Below are positions 46,396 to 54,904 of a stretch of 64,000 nucleotides of DNA, in pieces. Position 1 is the stretch's first letter; each line of letters opens with the position of its first letter. Made by a program: the position numbers and the translations under genes. This DNA comes from JBFJKD01 sp041600415 (lineage in GTDB: Bacteria; Pseudomonadota; Gammaproteobacteria; Pseudomonadales; Porticoccaceae), in the NCBI GenBank assembly GCA_041600415.1, contig JBFIKF010000003.1, positions 1-64,000 on the forward strand, given 5' to 3'. The notes below the pieces were generated by a model that saw only the letters and a program-made list of their open reading frames with translations, did no database searches and was not told where the DNA came from.

Positions 46396-46739
46396 TGGGA
46401 TATAGTAACTGAAATATTTAGGATTTAAGAGATGGGCGATAAAACGTATAAAGCGTCTTGTTGCTCATTGGTCACGAACCCCTTGAATTACTCACTATAA
46501 TACACGGTTTAGCTAGTTCGGGGATTGCCATGAGGGTCAACTGAAGCGTACTAGACACAACTGATATCTATACCTAGGTCAATGGACCGTGGAGCATTTG
46601 ATGACTATACTCTCTACCCACTCAAGGAAATTCAAACTACGAACCACAGGTGCCGTAATCTAAACTCAACAGAACCTAACTTTGCTAATGAATCACGAGA
46701 ATATTTTTGTGGCGCCATCATGTAAAGCCCAACACCTTT
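46396..46739. other. AT-rich intergenic region between permease and TIR gene
   Basis: About 344 bases without gene, tRNA or clear repeat. It includes the permease promoter on the right-hand side of its start and the 3' side of the TIR gene. It marks the left edge of the AT-rich accessory block; no direct repeat or integrase site was found by eye. Confidence 0.5.
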
Positions 46740-49352
46740 TTAATTTTTACGCTCCTTTTTCCCCTGTATTAATAGCTGCGATACCATTGGCAAATTTAAT
46801 TTGCTAGATATCCACTGCCGATCTGTGTATTCAATATTATTCAGATAGAGGTGTTGAATTACGATTTCCTGCAAAAGCCGCTGAGAAATAGGATTACCAT
46901 CAAATTCGTTGTACGCGTCCTCTATCATTATTTTTGGCAGCTTCTTGTTAAACTCCAAATGAATCGCAATCCAAATAAGTTTAAATGCTGGCGAGTCCGA
47001 GTTGTTTTTGCTCAATTCTTTAAAGATGGGCATTAAATCATTCGAACCTACGGAATTAGCGATCTTTTTTATAACGGAGTAGGAAGTACTATAACAAAGC
47101 ATAAGAAATATTTTTCTTGCTTCTTTCGTCACTTCATCGTCAGATAATTCTGTATTTTTTTTGAATATCTCTTGAATGAACGTCAGTATGTGTTCCTGAT
47201 CTTCTCTTGTAGTAGTAAGAAAATAGTTTAGAAATTTTAAGCCAGAAGAATATGCTGCCATGCATAGATCAATTAATTGCGTTTTCGTTAACGACCCATG
47301 TCTATTCCGTAATATCTGACCAACAACCTCTACAATACGAACAGAACGATTGACTTCCGCAAGCTCCTCTTGATCTGCCCCCTCCTCTTCAGCCTCCGAA
47401 GCATCATCACACTCGGCATCTTCCAACCCATCTTCGTCATCCCTAGTTTTAAGTCGTTTCCTCCGCTGCTCTTCGACGTCTCTCTGCTCTATGACTAGCT
47501 TAGAAATGGATGCAATGTATTCCAGAAGGTACCCGGTATCGTTTATACCCAAGCTCGCTTCCTTGACGCCGTCAAACACTACAGAAGCTTGGAGCAACAA
47601 CTCGTCGATGACACCTTGATCTTTCGTATGATGCACAAGAAATATCAATATGTTAGCGTTTTTTTCCGTATGTAATTTAGCGGAGATTTGCTCAATCGTT
47701 TTCCTACATTCTATAGTTTCAATATGGTCAGATAAATATTTTGAAACATAAAAATAAAATACGTAGCGATGTCCAAAATAAATAGCACCTCCCTCCATCC
47801 GCAGAATTCCAGATGAAAGCAAACCTTCTACAACCAATTCATGGGATTTTATTAGGTATTTAGTAGAGTATTCGGCCTGAAAGTTTTGAAGCTGATTTTC
47901 ATCTATCGCTTCAAGTTTTTCCCGGAAAATGAAATACGAAAATTCTGATAGGTAATTGGAATACAGATCGAACTCACTAATTTTGATATTTATTTTTTTA
48001 AGCATTGTTTGAATTAACGATTGATAACAATGCCCATATGACGTCAAACTGTAATCGGACGTTTTCGTCGTATCCAGAAATTGGATTATCGTTAAAACGT
48101 AAATCGGCTTCCGAGGAAGAATATTCCTCCTGATGATAGCATCCACGTGGTGAGCAATATTATCGCTTTGATTGTGGAGGTCAGTAATATCTATGATTTC
48201 CGTTTGCCCAACACTGTTCCACTTCTCTATTAACTCACCTCTTCGTAAATATCCAAATGGCAATATCTCGTATTGATCGTAATCGGCGAATTCCAACATT
48301 TTTTGTTCGTCGTACTTAAAATCGTCATTTGCAACCAATATCGTTTTATCGATAAATTTGGATGCATTTATTAAGAATTGATTGCGGTGTCGTGAATTAA
48401 CTGCCAATTTATCGAAATCGTCCACAATTAGAATTTTTTTCCTTTCGCTGAAAAGATAGGAATTAAAATCAGCGCCTGAATATTGGGTAGAAACTAATTT
48501 ACCGATTATTTTTTCTACGTCGGTTGTTTTGATGTCTCGGCCATTACAAAATAATGGAAGAAACCCCTTATCAAGACAGGATTTTATTAACACTTTGCAC
48601 AGCGAGGTCTTTCCACTCTGCTCACTTCCAATAATCAATATTTTCTCTCGAGACTGAAGCAGATCGACAAGCCGAGAAGAGCTAAGAGTTTTCTCTATAT
48701 CATCATATTCCTGTTTTCGATTTTTCAAATCCGGGTACACATAGATATCATCTAATACTATAGTTTCTTTAAACCTATGCTGGAATGAAACCTCAGTATC
48801 GGAAAGGAAAGACTGAAATTCAGCGCTTAAATTGAACTGTTTTTTATTTGAGAAAGAGTTCGATAAATTATTATCTCCTCCATTAGATTTTACCACCAAA
48901 TATTTAGCAGCAGCCTTTTCTACTGCATCCGCAACCTCGACCCACGCCTCATCTTGGCTGTCGTACTTATCGATCGGCGTACCATTTTTCGTGGCTACCA
49001 AATAATTTCTGAGCGGGGTATCTTTCCATTTACATGAACGAACCACTATGGGGATTATACGGATATCGCTGTGCGCCATACGATCAAGCACAGACATCAA
49101 CTCTACCTCGTAGCAGGACCAAGAAGAAAGAAAGTCAGCACTAATAATAAATGCTACCAAATCAGCGTCTGCTAGATTATTTTTTATTTCAACATCCAGA
49201 TCATCACCGACAACAAGCTCTTTGTCACACCAATCATACAGAAGACCTTTTCTTTTTAATGTAGCGAGATGCGTTTTAAATTCTGTAAGAAACCTATCGT
49301 CTTTGTGACTATAACTAATGAAAAGTTTTAGTGGATTTAAGTCACGCTTCAT
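46740..49352 (-). CDS. TIR-domain NACHT/STAND-like NTPase (bacterial NLR-like, probable anti-phage)
   Basis: 870 aa. TIR domain, residues about 8-150: LKLFISYSHKDD, a WCDKELVVGDDL box, and FLSSWSCYEVELMSVLDR, in which Glu84 fits the NADase catalytic position. NTPase, about 205-560: Walker A ILIIGSEQSGKTSLCK (about 238-253), Walker B KKILIVDDFDKL, and a later IYFGHRYVFYFYVSKYL segment like the NACHT F-H-x-YF-A-YL end. An acidic linker (about 650-690) precedes a helical C-terminal sensor region. Such TIR-NLR proteins deplete NAD+ after phage sensing; that role is inferred. Base composition is far more AT-rich than flanking genes, which suggests transfer. Confidence 0.85.
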   Translation of the reverse strand: MKRDLNPLKLFISYSHKDDRFLTEFKTHLATLKRKGLLYDWCDKELVVGDDLDVEIKNNLADADLVAFIISADFLSSWSCYEVELMSVLDRMAHSDIRIIPIVVRSCKWKDTPLRNYLVATKNGTPIDKYDSQDEAWVEVADAVEKAAAKYLVVKSNGGDNNLSNSFSNKKQFNLSAEFQSFLSDTEVSFQHRFKETIVLDDIYVYPDLKNRKQEYDDIEKTLSSSRLVDLLQSREKILIIGSEQSGKTSLCKVLIKSCLDKGFLPLFCNGRDIKTTDVEKIIGKLVSTQYSGADFNSYLFSERKKILIVDDFDKLAVNSRHRNQFLINASKFIDKTILVANDDFKYDEQKMLEFADYDQYEILPFGYLRRGELIEKWNSVGQTEIIDITDLHNQSDNIAHHVDAIIRRNILPRKPIYVLTIIQFLDTTKTSDYSLTSYGHCYQSLIQTMLKKINIKISEFDLYSNYLSEFSYFIFREKLEAIDENQLQNFQAEYSTKYLIKSHELVVEGLLSSGILRMEGGAIYFGHRYVFYFYVSKYLSDHIETIECRKTIEQISAKLHTEKNANILIFLVHHTKDQGVIDELLLQASVVFDGVKEASLGINDTGYLLEYIASISKLVIEQRDVEEQRRKRLKTRDDEDGLEDAECDDASEAEEEGADQEELAEVNRSVRIVEVVGQILRNRHGSLTKTQLIDLCMAAYSSGLKFLNYFLTTTREDQEHILTFIQEIFKKNTELSDDEVTKEARKIFLMLCYSTSYSVIKKIANSVGSNDLMPIFKELSKNNSDSPAFKLIWIAIHLEFNKKLPKIMIEDAYNEFDGNPISQRLLQEIVIQHLYLNNIEYTDRQWISSKLNLPMVSQLLIQGKKERKN

Positions 49353-49496
49353 TCTCTATTGTCCTCTGTGCTTGTTTATTAGCGTCGTCGTTAATGTGTA
49401 ATTGTACGACATAGAATCAAGGGTTCAGAACACTTAAACTGGTGCCATCTGTTTTTATCGAATTTTTAGGCCGCTTTGTTCATTTGAGACAGGTGG

Positions 49497-49649
49497 CTAT
49501 GCCTTATATTCGACCCATTCTCCTTTATTGCCGTTCTCGATATCTTCACGCGCAAGCCAAATATCGAAGTTTTCTCGCCCCGCACCGCGCCAGTGCAGGA
49601 CTATTCTAGAAATATCTTCGGGGTTGCGCAGGGCATTTAGACCTGTCGA
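49497..49649 (-). other. Open in-frame extension after an amber codon
   Basis: Directly after the TAG of the 106-aa gene (49650-49652) the same frame stays open for 50 codons to a TAG at 49497-49499. It is protein-like (NPEDISRIVLHWRGAGRENF, then DIWLAREDIENG and GEWVEYKA). It has no ATG, GTG or TTG of its own. It is best read as the C-terminal part of the upstream gene, cut off by a nonsense change or reached by readthrough. Confidence 0.6.
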
Positions 49650-49970
49650 CTATCCTGGATAATACTGTTTGAAACCTCGGCCGAATGAAACTTCAAGCAC
49701 CCATCCTGTTTCTCTATCGTCGTTCATATGGAGCACAAACATGCCTTGGGACCCAACGACTCTGGCATCACAAATTTCGTGGGTATGTTCACTGAGTGGA
49801 CGAAACTTGTCTAACTCGATATCGTTCCACTGCTTTGCATATCGGCGATAAAGCTTGTACAGCGCTTCTTCGTATTCTGCTGCATCAAGCACCGAACCGG
49901 ATGTTGCACCTTGCCATCGCGCGGCACCGGATGGGCGAGGACCAAGCCAGTAAGTTCTTTTTGTTGCCAT
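49650..49970 (-). CDS. Unknown small protein, possibly truncated by an amber codon
   Basis: 106 aa starting MATKRTYWLGPRPSGAARW, mixed alpha/beta, with FVLHMNDDRETGWVLEVSF near the end. No family recognised. The last codon before TAG is Gly, and the same frame runs on for 50 more codons that look coding, so the ancestral protein may have been 157 aa. It lies between the TIR gene and another small unknown gene in the same direction. Confidence 0.6.
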   Translation of the reverse strand: MATKRTYWLGPRPSGAARWQGATSGSVLDAAEYEEALYKLYRRYAKQWNDIELDKFRPLSEHTHEICDARVVGSQGMFVLHMNDDRETGWVLEVSFGRGFKQYYPG

Positions 49971-49997
49971 CTCTATATCCTAAAAGGCTTGGTAACC

Positions 49998-50113
49998 GTA
50001 ACGCACAACTCCGACGACACTGTCAATGGCCTAATACTCGCTCAAACGGCGAGGGAGACGAAGAGCAGAGAATCACGGCGTATTTTTCGCGCCGAACTAG
50101 ATGCGTTTGTTAC
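49998..50113 (-). repeat. Weak attC-like element (GTAAC/GTTAC ends)
   Basis: Read on the minus strand, the stop of the 121-aa gene lies in gagTAACAAACGCA, and 116 bases later comes TGCGTTACGG. This copies the end layout of Vibrio-type attC sites (TAACAAACGC at the start, GCGTTA at the end, about 120 bases). The interior pairs poorly and the GTTRRRY core is imperfect, so this is only a candidate. Confidence 0.2.
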
Positions 50114-50475
50114 TCTTTAGTTCTCGCCTTCCACCAGCGAATAACCGCATTTAAATCAATACCTAAGCCATAGAAATTTGGTTTTAGCTGAACGATTTCA
50201 TTAATTAGCGGATCACACGACTCCGTTGCATTCGAGAGCAGGAATAAGTCGCCCTTGTGACTTAGACCATTAGCCTGAATTAGGTCGTACCACATATTCC
50301 CAGACCTACTCTCCTTATGTAGGAGAAATGAACCAAGAAATTTCTGCTCGTTTGCGTATATCAGCAACTTAGCAACTGACTGAAAATCTTCCATTTGCTC
50401 TTTGCTACTGCCAGTTGGCTTGAACGATTTTTTTCCATTCTTCACCTCACCTAGAACTTCCTTTAACACATCCAT
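50110..50475 (-). CDS. Unknown 121-aa protein in AT-rich block
   Basis: Starts MDVLKEVLGEVKNGKKSF. A helical first half is followed by FLGSFLLHKESRSGNMWYDL, QANGLSHKGDLFLLSN and a C-terminal helix ending IRWWKARTKE. The middle reads like a winged-helix turn, but I do not recognise a family. Same direction as the two genes to its left. Its stop codon coincides with a sequence resembling the start of a Vibrio attC site. Confidence 0.6.
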   Translation of the reverse strand: MDVLKEVLGEVKNGKKSFKPTGSSKEQMEDFQSVAKLLIYANEQKFLGSFLLHKESRSGNMWYDLIQANGLSHKGDLFLLSNATESCDPLINEIVQLKPNFYGLGIDLNAVIRWWKARTKE

Positions 50476-50744
50476 CGATGGGCTCCATAGGCATAACTAG
50501 TATTAAACCCTACGTGCAACAACTATTCTGAATGGCGTGCGGGTATGTATGATGTACCCATAATCGACAAAAAATGTGCAGGTGTGGCATATCATTCCCT
50601 GATTGAATTGTTATGGGTGTGACAATATCCCGATTTTAAAGCGTAAATCAATAGTTTATTCCGAGCTTTACAGCACTCTGAATATACTTCCCATTGTGTT
50701 TCGGAGGCAGCTACTTTGGCTCGGTACTAGCCCCCCCGCTCAGC
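50476..50744. other. Intergenic region at right edge of accessory block
   Basis: About 270 bases, AT-rich to the left. GCATAAC at 50491-50497 and GTTATGG at 50610-50616 form an inverted pair 113 bases apart, again of attC-like size but without good internal pairing. Nothing else is seen. Confidence 0.35.
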
Positions 50745-51968
50745 TCAACCCAACCGCCTGTCCTTAAACCCGTACCAGGCAAGCACGGCAGCTAACAAGC
50801 ACAGCAGCGTTGCGAGGTTAAACACCAGCGTGGCGCCCGAACCCCAAAGTACACCCGCCAGATAGGAACCCGCTGCCCCACCGACGCCGAAACTAACGGC
50901 GCCGTATAGCGCTTGCCCGCTGCCCTGGGTGTCGGCTTTAAACAGCCGCCGAATGGTGTCGATGGCGGCGGCATGAAAGGTGCCAAAGCTAAAGGCATGC
51001 AAACACTGCGCGGCTATCAGTAACCACAACCAGTCCGCGCCGTTGCCAATGGCGGCCCAACGCAGTGCCGCCAGTATCAGGCTGGCGATCAAGATAGCGC
51101 GCACGCCAAAGGTGATTAACAGGCGGTGCATAAAAATAAAGATAATGACTTCCGCCACAACGCCTACCGACCACAGCAGTCCGATGGTGGAGCGGCTATA
51201 GCCTAACGCTTCCATGTAAATGCTGAAAAAGCTGTAGTAGGCGCCGTGGGCCATTTGCATCAGCACCCCGGCGGCGAGAAAAGCCAGCACCGCGGGCTGG
51301 CGGGTGGCCTGCCACAGGGTTTGCCGGTGGGGTTCGTGTGTTTTTTTCGGCGGTTGTGGAATGGACAGGCTGCTACAGAAGATGCCCGCCAGCAATGTCA
51401 GGCCAACCAGGGGAAAGATACCGATACCCCACTGCTCAAAGGCGTAGCCCGCACTGATCACGGCGATAATAAAACCCACCGATCCCCATACCCGCAGACG
51501 GCTGTAGCGCTCAGGAAAATCCGCCAGAAAATCCAGAGTGACCACTTCCTGCTGAGGCAGTACGGCGTTCCAGAAAAAGCTGTAGCCGGTAATTACCAGT
51601 AACAACCACCAGAAACTGCTGCCGAACACCACGCCGAGAAAACAGATCAGACCCAGCAGCGACCCGAGACGGATGATTTCCAGCCGCCGCCCGGTGACAT
51701 CCGCCAGCCAGCTCCACAGGTTGGGCGCCACAATTTTGGTGGCCATGGGGACGGCCAGCAGCAGTCCGATTTGATCCGGGGAAAAGCCTTCGCCCTGCAA
51801 ATATAACGGCCAGTAGGGATAGAGCGCCCCGAGCAAGGCAAAATAGAAAAAGTAGAACCCGGACAACCGCCAGTAGGGAACCGGTGGGTGTGGCACCTGA
51901 GGCTTTGGCGTCTGCGAGTGGGGCACCCTCGGCGCCGGGGTTGTTAGCGGGCGGTGCGGCTCATTCAA
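50745..51968 (-). CDS. MFS transporter (HcaT/MFS_1-like)
   Basis: 407 aa, 12 membrane helices after a Pro-rich N-terminus of about 30 residues. YFFYFALLGALYPYWPLYLQ and FSPDQIGLLLAVPMATKI match the 3-phenylpropionate transporter-like group found beside aroC in Pseudomonas. The substrate is unproven. Its ATG overlaps the aroC stop by four bases, so it is translationally coupled. Confidence 0.87.
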   Translation of the reverse strand: MNEPHRPLTTPAPRVPHSQTPKPQVPHPPVPYWRLSGFYFFYFALLGALYPYWPLYLQGEGFSPDQIGLLLAVPMATKIVAPNLWSWLADVTGRRLEIIRLGSLLGLICFLGVVFGSSFWWLLLVITGYSFFWNAVLPQQEVVTLDFLADFPERYSRLRVWGSVGFIIAVISAGYAFEQWGIGIFPLVGLTLLAGIFCSSLSIPQPPKKTHEPHRQTLWQATRQPAVLAFLAAGVLMQMAHGAYYSFFSIYMEALGYSRSTIGLLWSVGVVAEVIIFIFMHRLLITFGVRAILIASLILAALRWAAIGNGADWLWLLIAAQCLHAFSFGTFHAAAIDTIRRLFKADTQGSGQALYGAVSFGVGGAAGSYLAGVLWGSGATLVFNLATLLCLLAAVLAWYGFKDRRLG

Positions 51969-53071
51969 TTACCCGGCGACCTCGGGGGAATGGGCGACAG
52001 ACCGGAGCTCACGCCGCTATTCTGCGCACGATGACGCAGGGCGTGGTCCATTAGCACCAGGGCCAGCATGGCTTCGGCGATGGGTGTAGCCCGGATGCCC
52101 ACGCAGGGATCGTGGCGACCGGTGGTGGAGACTTCCACGGCGTTGCCACTGGTGTCGATGGACTGCCCGGGAAGGCGAATGCTGGAGGTTGGTTTAAGGG
52201 CCAGGCTGGCGACGATGGCCTGGCCGCTGGAAATACCCCCCAGCACGCCGCCGGCGTTGTTGGACAAAAATCCGGTGGGGGTCATGGTGTCGCGGTGTTC
52301 GCTGCCTTTTTTGGTCACACAGGCAAAACCGTCGCCGATTTCCACCCCCTTGACGGCGTTGATACCCATCAGCGCGCTGGCGATATCCGCGTCCAGGCGG
52401 TTAAACACCGGCTCGCCCCAGCCTGGCGGCACCCCTTCGGCCACCACCACAATTTTGGCCCCGATGGAGTTACCTTCTTTGCTTAATTGCTGCATAAAGG
52501 CTTCCATCTCCGGCACTTTGTCCGGGTCGGGGCAGAAAAACGGATTGTTGCCGACTTCGCTCCAATCCACCCGTTCGATGGCGATTGGCCCCAGTTGACT
52601 CAGGTAGCCGCGCACCTGGACACCGAAATGCTCGCGCAGGTATTTTTTGGCGATGCCACCCGCCGCCACGCGCATGGTGGTCTCCCGCGCGGACGCCCGC
52701 CCGCCGCCACGATAGTCCCGTGCGCCGTATTTCTGGAAGTAGGTGTAGTCGGCGTGATCCGGACGAAAAATGTCCTTGATCGCGCTGTAATCCCTGGAAC
52801 GCTGGTCAGTGTTTTCAATCAACAGGCCGATGGGCGTGCCGGTGGTTTTACCCTCGAATACGCCGGACAGGATTTTGACCTGATCGTCCTCGCGGCGCTG
52901 GGTGGTATAGCGGGACTGGCCGGGTTTGCGGCGGTCGAGGTCCAGTTGCAGATCGGCTTCGCTCAAGGCCAGGCCGGGCGGGCAACCGTCCACCACGCAG
53001 CCCAGCGCCGGGCCGTGGCTTTCGCCAAAGCTGGTGACCGTAAATAGTTTACCGAAGGTGTTGCCGGACAC
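51965..53071 (-). CDS. aroC: Chorismate synthase
   Basis: 368 aa. TSFGESHGPALGCVVDGCPPG, then RDYRGGGRASARETTMRVAAGGIAKK and MTPTGFLSNNAGGVLGGISSG are family signatures, with the FMN-site residues intact. It converts EPSP to chorismate, the last shikimate step. It is cotranscribed with the MFS gene downstream; prmB lies 147 bases upstream. Confidence 0.96.
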   Translation of the reverse strand: MSGNTFGKLFTVTSFGESHGPALGCVVDGCPPGLALSEADLQLDLDRRKPGQSRYTTQRREDDQVKILSGVFEGKTTGTPIGLLIENTDQRSRDYSAIKDIFRPDHADYTYFQKYGARDYRGGGRASARETTMRVAAGGIAKKYLREHFGVQVRGYLSQLGPIAIERVDWSEVGNNPFFCPDPDKVPEMEAFMQQLSKEGNSIGAKIVVVAEGVPPGWGEPVFNRLDADIASALMGINAVKGVEIGDGFACVTKKGSEHRDTMTPTGFLSNNAGGVLGGISSGQAIVASLALKPTSSIRLPGQSIDTSGNAVEVSTTGRHDPCVGIRATPIAEAMLALVLMDHALRHRAQNSGVSSGLSPIPPRSPGN

Positions 53072-53218
53072 TGGTTATTCTCCTCTGCTCACTGTTGCTC
53101 GCGTCCCCGGTGGTGTGCGCATTATACGGCGCGGGAACCCTGAGTTCAGGCCTTTTTATGGTTTGATCTTTATGGCTGCCGGTAACGGGTTGTTCGAACC
53201 AGCTCCGATAAGCGACGG

Positions 53219-54136
53219 CTAGAGCCCGCTGCCGATCAACTGCTCGCGGGTAATGGCAAATACCCCGTGGCCGCCCCGTTCAAATTCCAGCCAGGTAAAC
53301 GGTACCTGTGAATAGGCCTGTTGCAGCGCGGGCCAGCTATTGCCGACTTCCACGATTAGCACACCCTCCTCGCTCATGTAGCGTGTCGCGTCCTGCAGCA
53401 AACGCCGGGTAAAATCCAGGCCGTCGTCGCCGGATGCCAATGCCAGCACCGGCTCGCGATGAAATTCCACGGGCAGCGCGGCCATATCCGCGGCGTTGAC
53501 GTAGGGCGGATTGACTACGATCAGGTCGTAACTGCCGCTCAGGTTGGCAAACAGATCGGACTCAAGCACTGCGACCCGCTCCTGTAAACCGTGTTTTGCC
53601 ACGTTGGCGCGGGCGACGTCCAGGGCATCCGCCGATATATCGCTGAGCTCTACCTGGGCCTCCGGGAAATACCAGGCACAGGCAATGCCGATACACCCAC
53701 TGCCGGTACACATATCCAGAATCCGTTGCGGCGCGCCGCTGAGCCAGGGATGGAAACCCTGCTCGATGAGCTCCCCAATGGGCGAACGGGGAATCAACAC
53801 TCGCGGGTCAACACTAAACTCCAGCCCGGCAAACCATGCCGTGCCGGTGAGGTATGGCGCTGGTTGTGGATCGTTGACGCGCTGTAACAGCAGCGTAATC
53901 ACCGCTTTCTTTTCATCTTCGGTGAGCCGTGCATCCAGCACCCGGGCGTCGCTGTCCAGGGGTAAATGCAAGGCGTGCATCACCAGCATCACTGCTTCGT
54001 CCCAGGCGTTATCGGTGCCGTGACCGAAATGCAACGCGGCCTCGCCAAAGCGACTGGCGCCCCATCGAATATAGTCCCGCACGCTGTGCAACTGCTCGTA
54101 CAGGTGCGCGAATTCCCGCTTTAATGATTTTTCCAT
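53219..54136 (-). CDS. prmB: Ribosomal protein L3 N5-glutamine methyltransferase PrmB
   Basis: 305 aa. VLIPRSPIGELI, then ILDMCTGSGCIGIACAW (SAM motif I) and DLIVVNPPYVNA (catalytic NPPY). The N-terminal helical domain and length (E. coli 310) distinguish PrmB from PrmC. It methylates Gln150 of L3. Confidence 0.94.
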   Translation of the reverse strand: MEKSLKREFAHLYEQLHSVRDYIRWGASRFGEAALHFGHGTDNAWDEAVMLVMHALHLPLDSDARVLDARLTEDEKKAVITLLLQRVNDPQPAPYLTGTAWFAGLEFSVDPRVLIPRSPIGELIEQGFHPWLSGAPQRILDMCTGSGCIGIACAWYFPEAQVELSDISADALDVARANVAKHGLQERVAVLESDLFANLSGSYDLIVVNPPYVNAADMAALPVEFHREPVLALASGDDGLDFTRRLLQDATRYMSEEGVLIVEVGNSWPALQQAYSQVPFTWLEFERGGHGVFAITREQLIGSGL

Positions 54137-54197
54137 CGGCCAGGTTCCCAGAAACTCGCTTATTGTACAGAACTGTTGTGCACAACGGTTGCGCTGA

Positions 54198-54249
54198 GCG
54201 TTAGTGCTGGGCGTTAGTGCTGGGCGTTAGTGCTGGACGTTAGTGGTGG
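54198..54249. repeat. Four tandem copies of a 13-bp unit
   Basis: gcgttagtgctgg occurs three times exactly (54198-54210, 54211-54223, 54224-54236), followed by a fourth copy with two changes (54237-54249). It lies between prmB and folE, about 55 bases upstream of the folE -10 element. It could be a slippage repeat or a regulator binding array. Confidence 0.9.
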
Positions 54250-54303
54250 CCAGTTGTATTAGAAAGCCAAGCACAGGAGCGTGGATAAAAACCCCATTGC
54301 CGG

Positions 54304-54309
54304 TATAAT
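54304..54309 (+). promoter_or_regulatory. Probable -10 box of folE
   Basis: A perfect TATAAT lies 36 bases upstream of the folE ATG. The hexamer 17 bases before it (GTGGAT) is a poor -35, so an activator may be involved. Confidence 0.5.
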
Positions 54310-54344
54310 TTGCCGCTTGCGACTTAGCGACCGGAATAACCCTT

Positions 54345-54890
54345 ATGGATCTGACCAAAGCGTACGCAGCGATTATTGAAGGCATCGGCGAGGATCTGGA
54401 GCGACCGGGACTGATAGACACCCCCACCCGCGCCGCCAAAGCCTTTGAGTTTCTCACCGAAGGTTACAACCGCACCATAGACGAAGTGGTAAACGACGCC
54501 CTGTTCCCCAGCGATTCCAATGAAATGGTGATCGTCAAGGATATCGAGCTGTACTCCCTGTGCGAACACCATTTACTGCCGTTCGTGGGCAAGTGTCATG
54601 TGGCCTATATTCCCAAGGGCAAAGTGCTGGGCCTGTCAAAAATTGCCCGCGTGGTGGATATGTACGCCCGTCGCTTGCAGATTCAGGAAAATCTGGCCAC
54701 GCAAATTGCCAAAACTATCGAAGAAGTCACCGGCGCCCAGGGTGTGGCAGTGATTATCGAAGCGCAACACATGTGCATGATGATGCGCGGCGTGGAGAAA
54801 CAAAATTCGATCATGAAAACCTCCGCGATGCTGGGAGTGTTTCGCAACAATCAACCTACCCGCAATGAATTTTTATCGCTGATACGCTAA
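54345..54890 (+). CDS. folE: GTP cyclohydrolase I
   Basis: 181 aa. TPTRAAKAFEFLTEGY, then LCEHHLLPFVGKCHVAYIPK (zinc Cys and His) and the C-terminal MCMMMRGVEKQNS (third zinc ligand) are canonical type IA motifs. It makes dihydroneopterin triphosphate, the first step to folate and pterins. It converges with the alpha/beta hydrolase. Confidence 0.96.
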   Translation: MDLTKAYAAIIEGIGEDLERPGLIDTPTRAAKAFEFLTEGYNRTIDEVVNDALFPSDSNEMVIVKDIELYSLCEHHLLPFVGKCHVAYIPKGKVLGLSKIARVVDMYARRLQIQENLATQIAKTIEEVTGAQGVAVIIEAQHMCMMMRGVEKQNSIMKTSAMLGVFRNNQPTRNEFLSLIR

Positions 54891-54904
54891 CGAAAATTCC
54901 ATAG

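Noticed and set aside
46396..46739. Possible tRNA or integrase attachment site at the left edge of the accessory block
   Set aside because: No cloverleaf, no CCA-type end and no matching direct repeat at the right edge could be found by eye.
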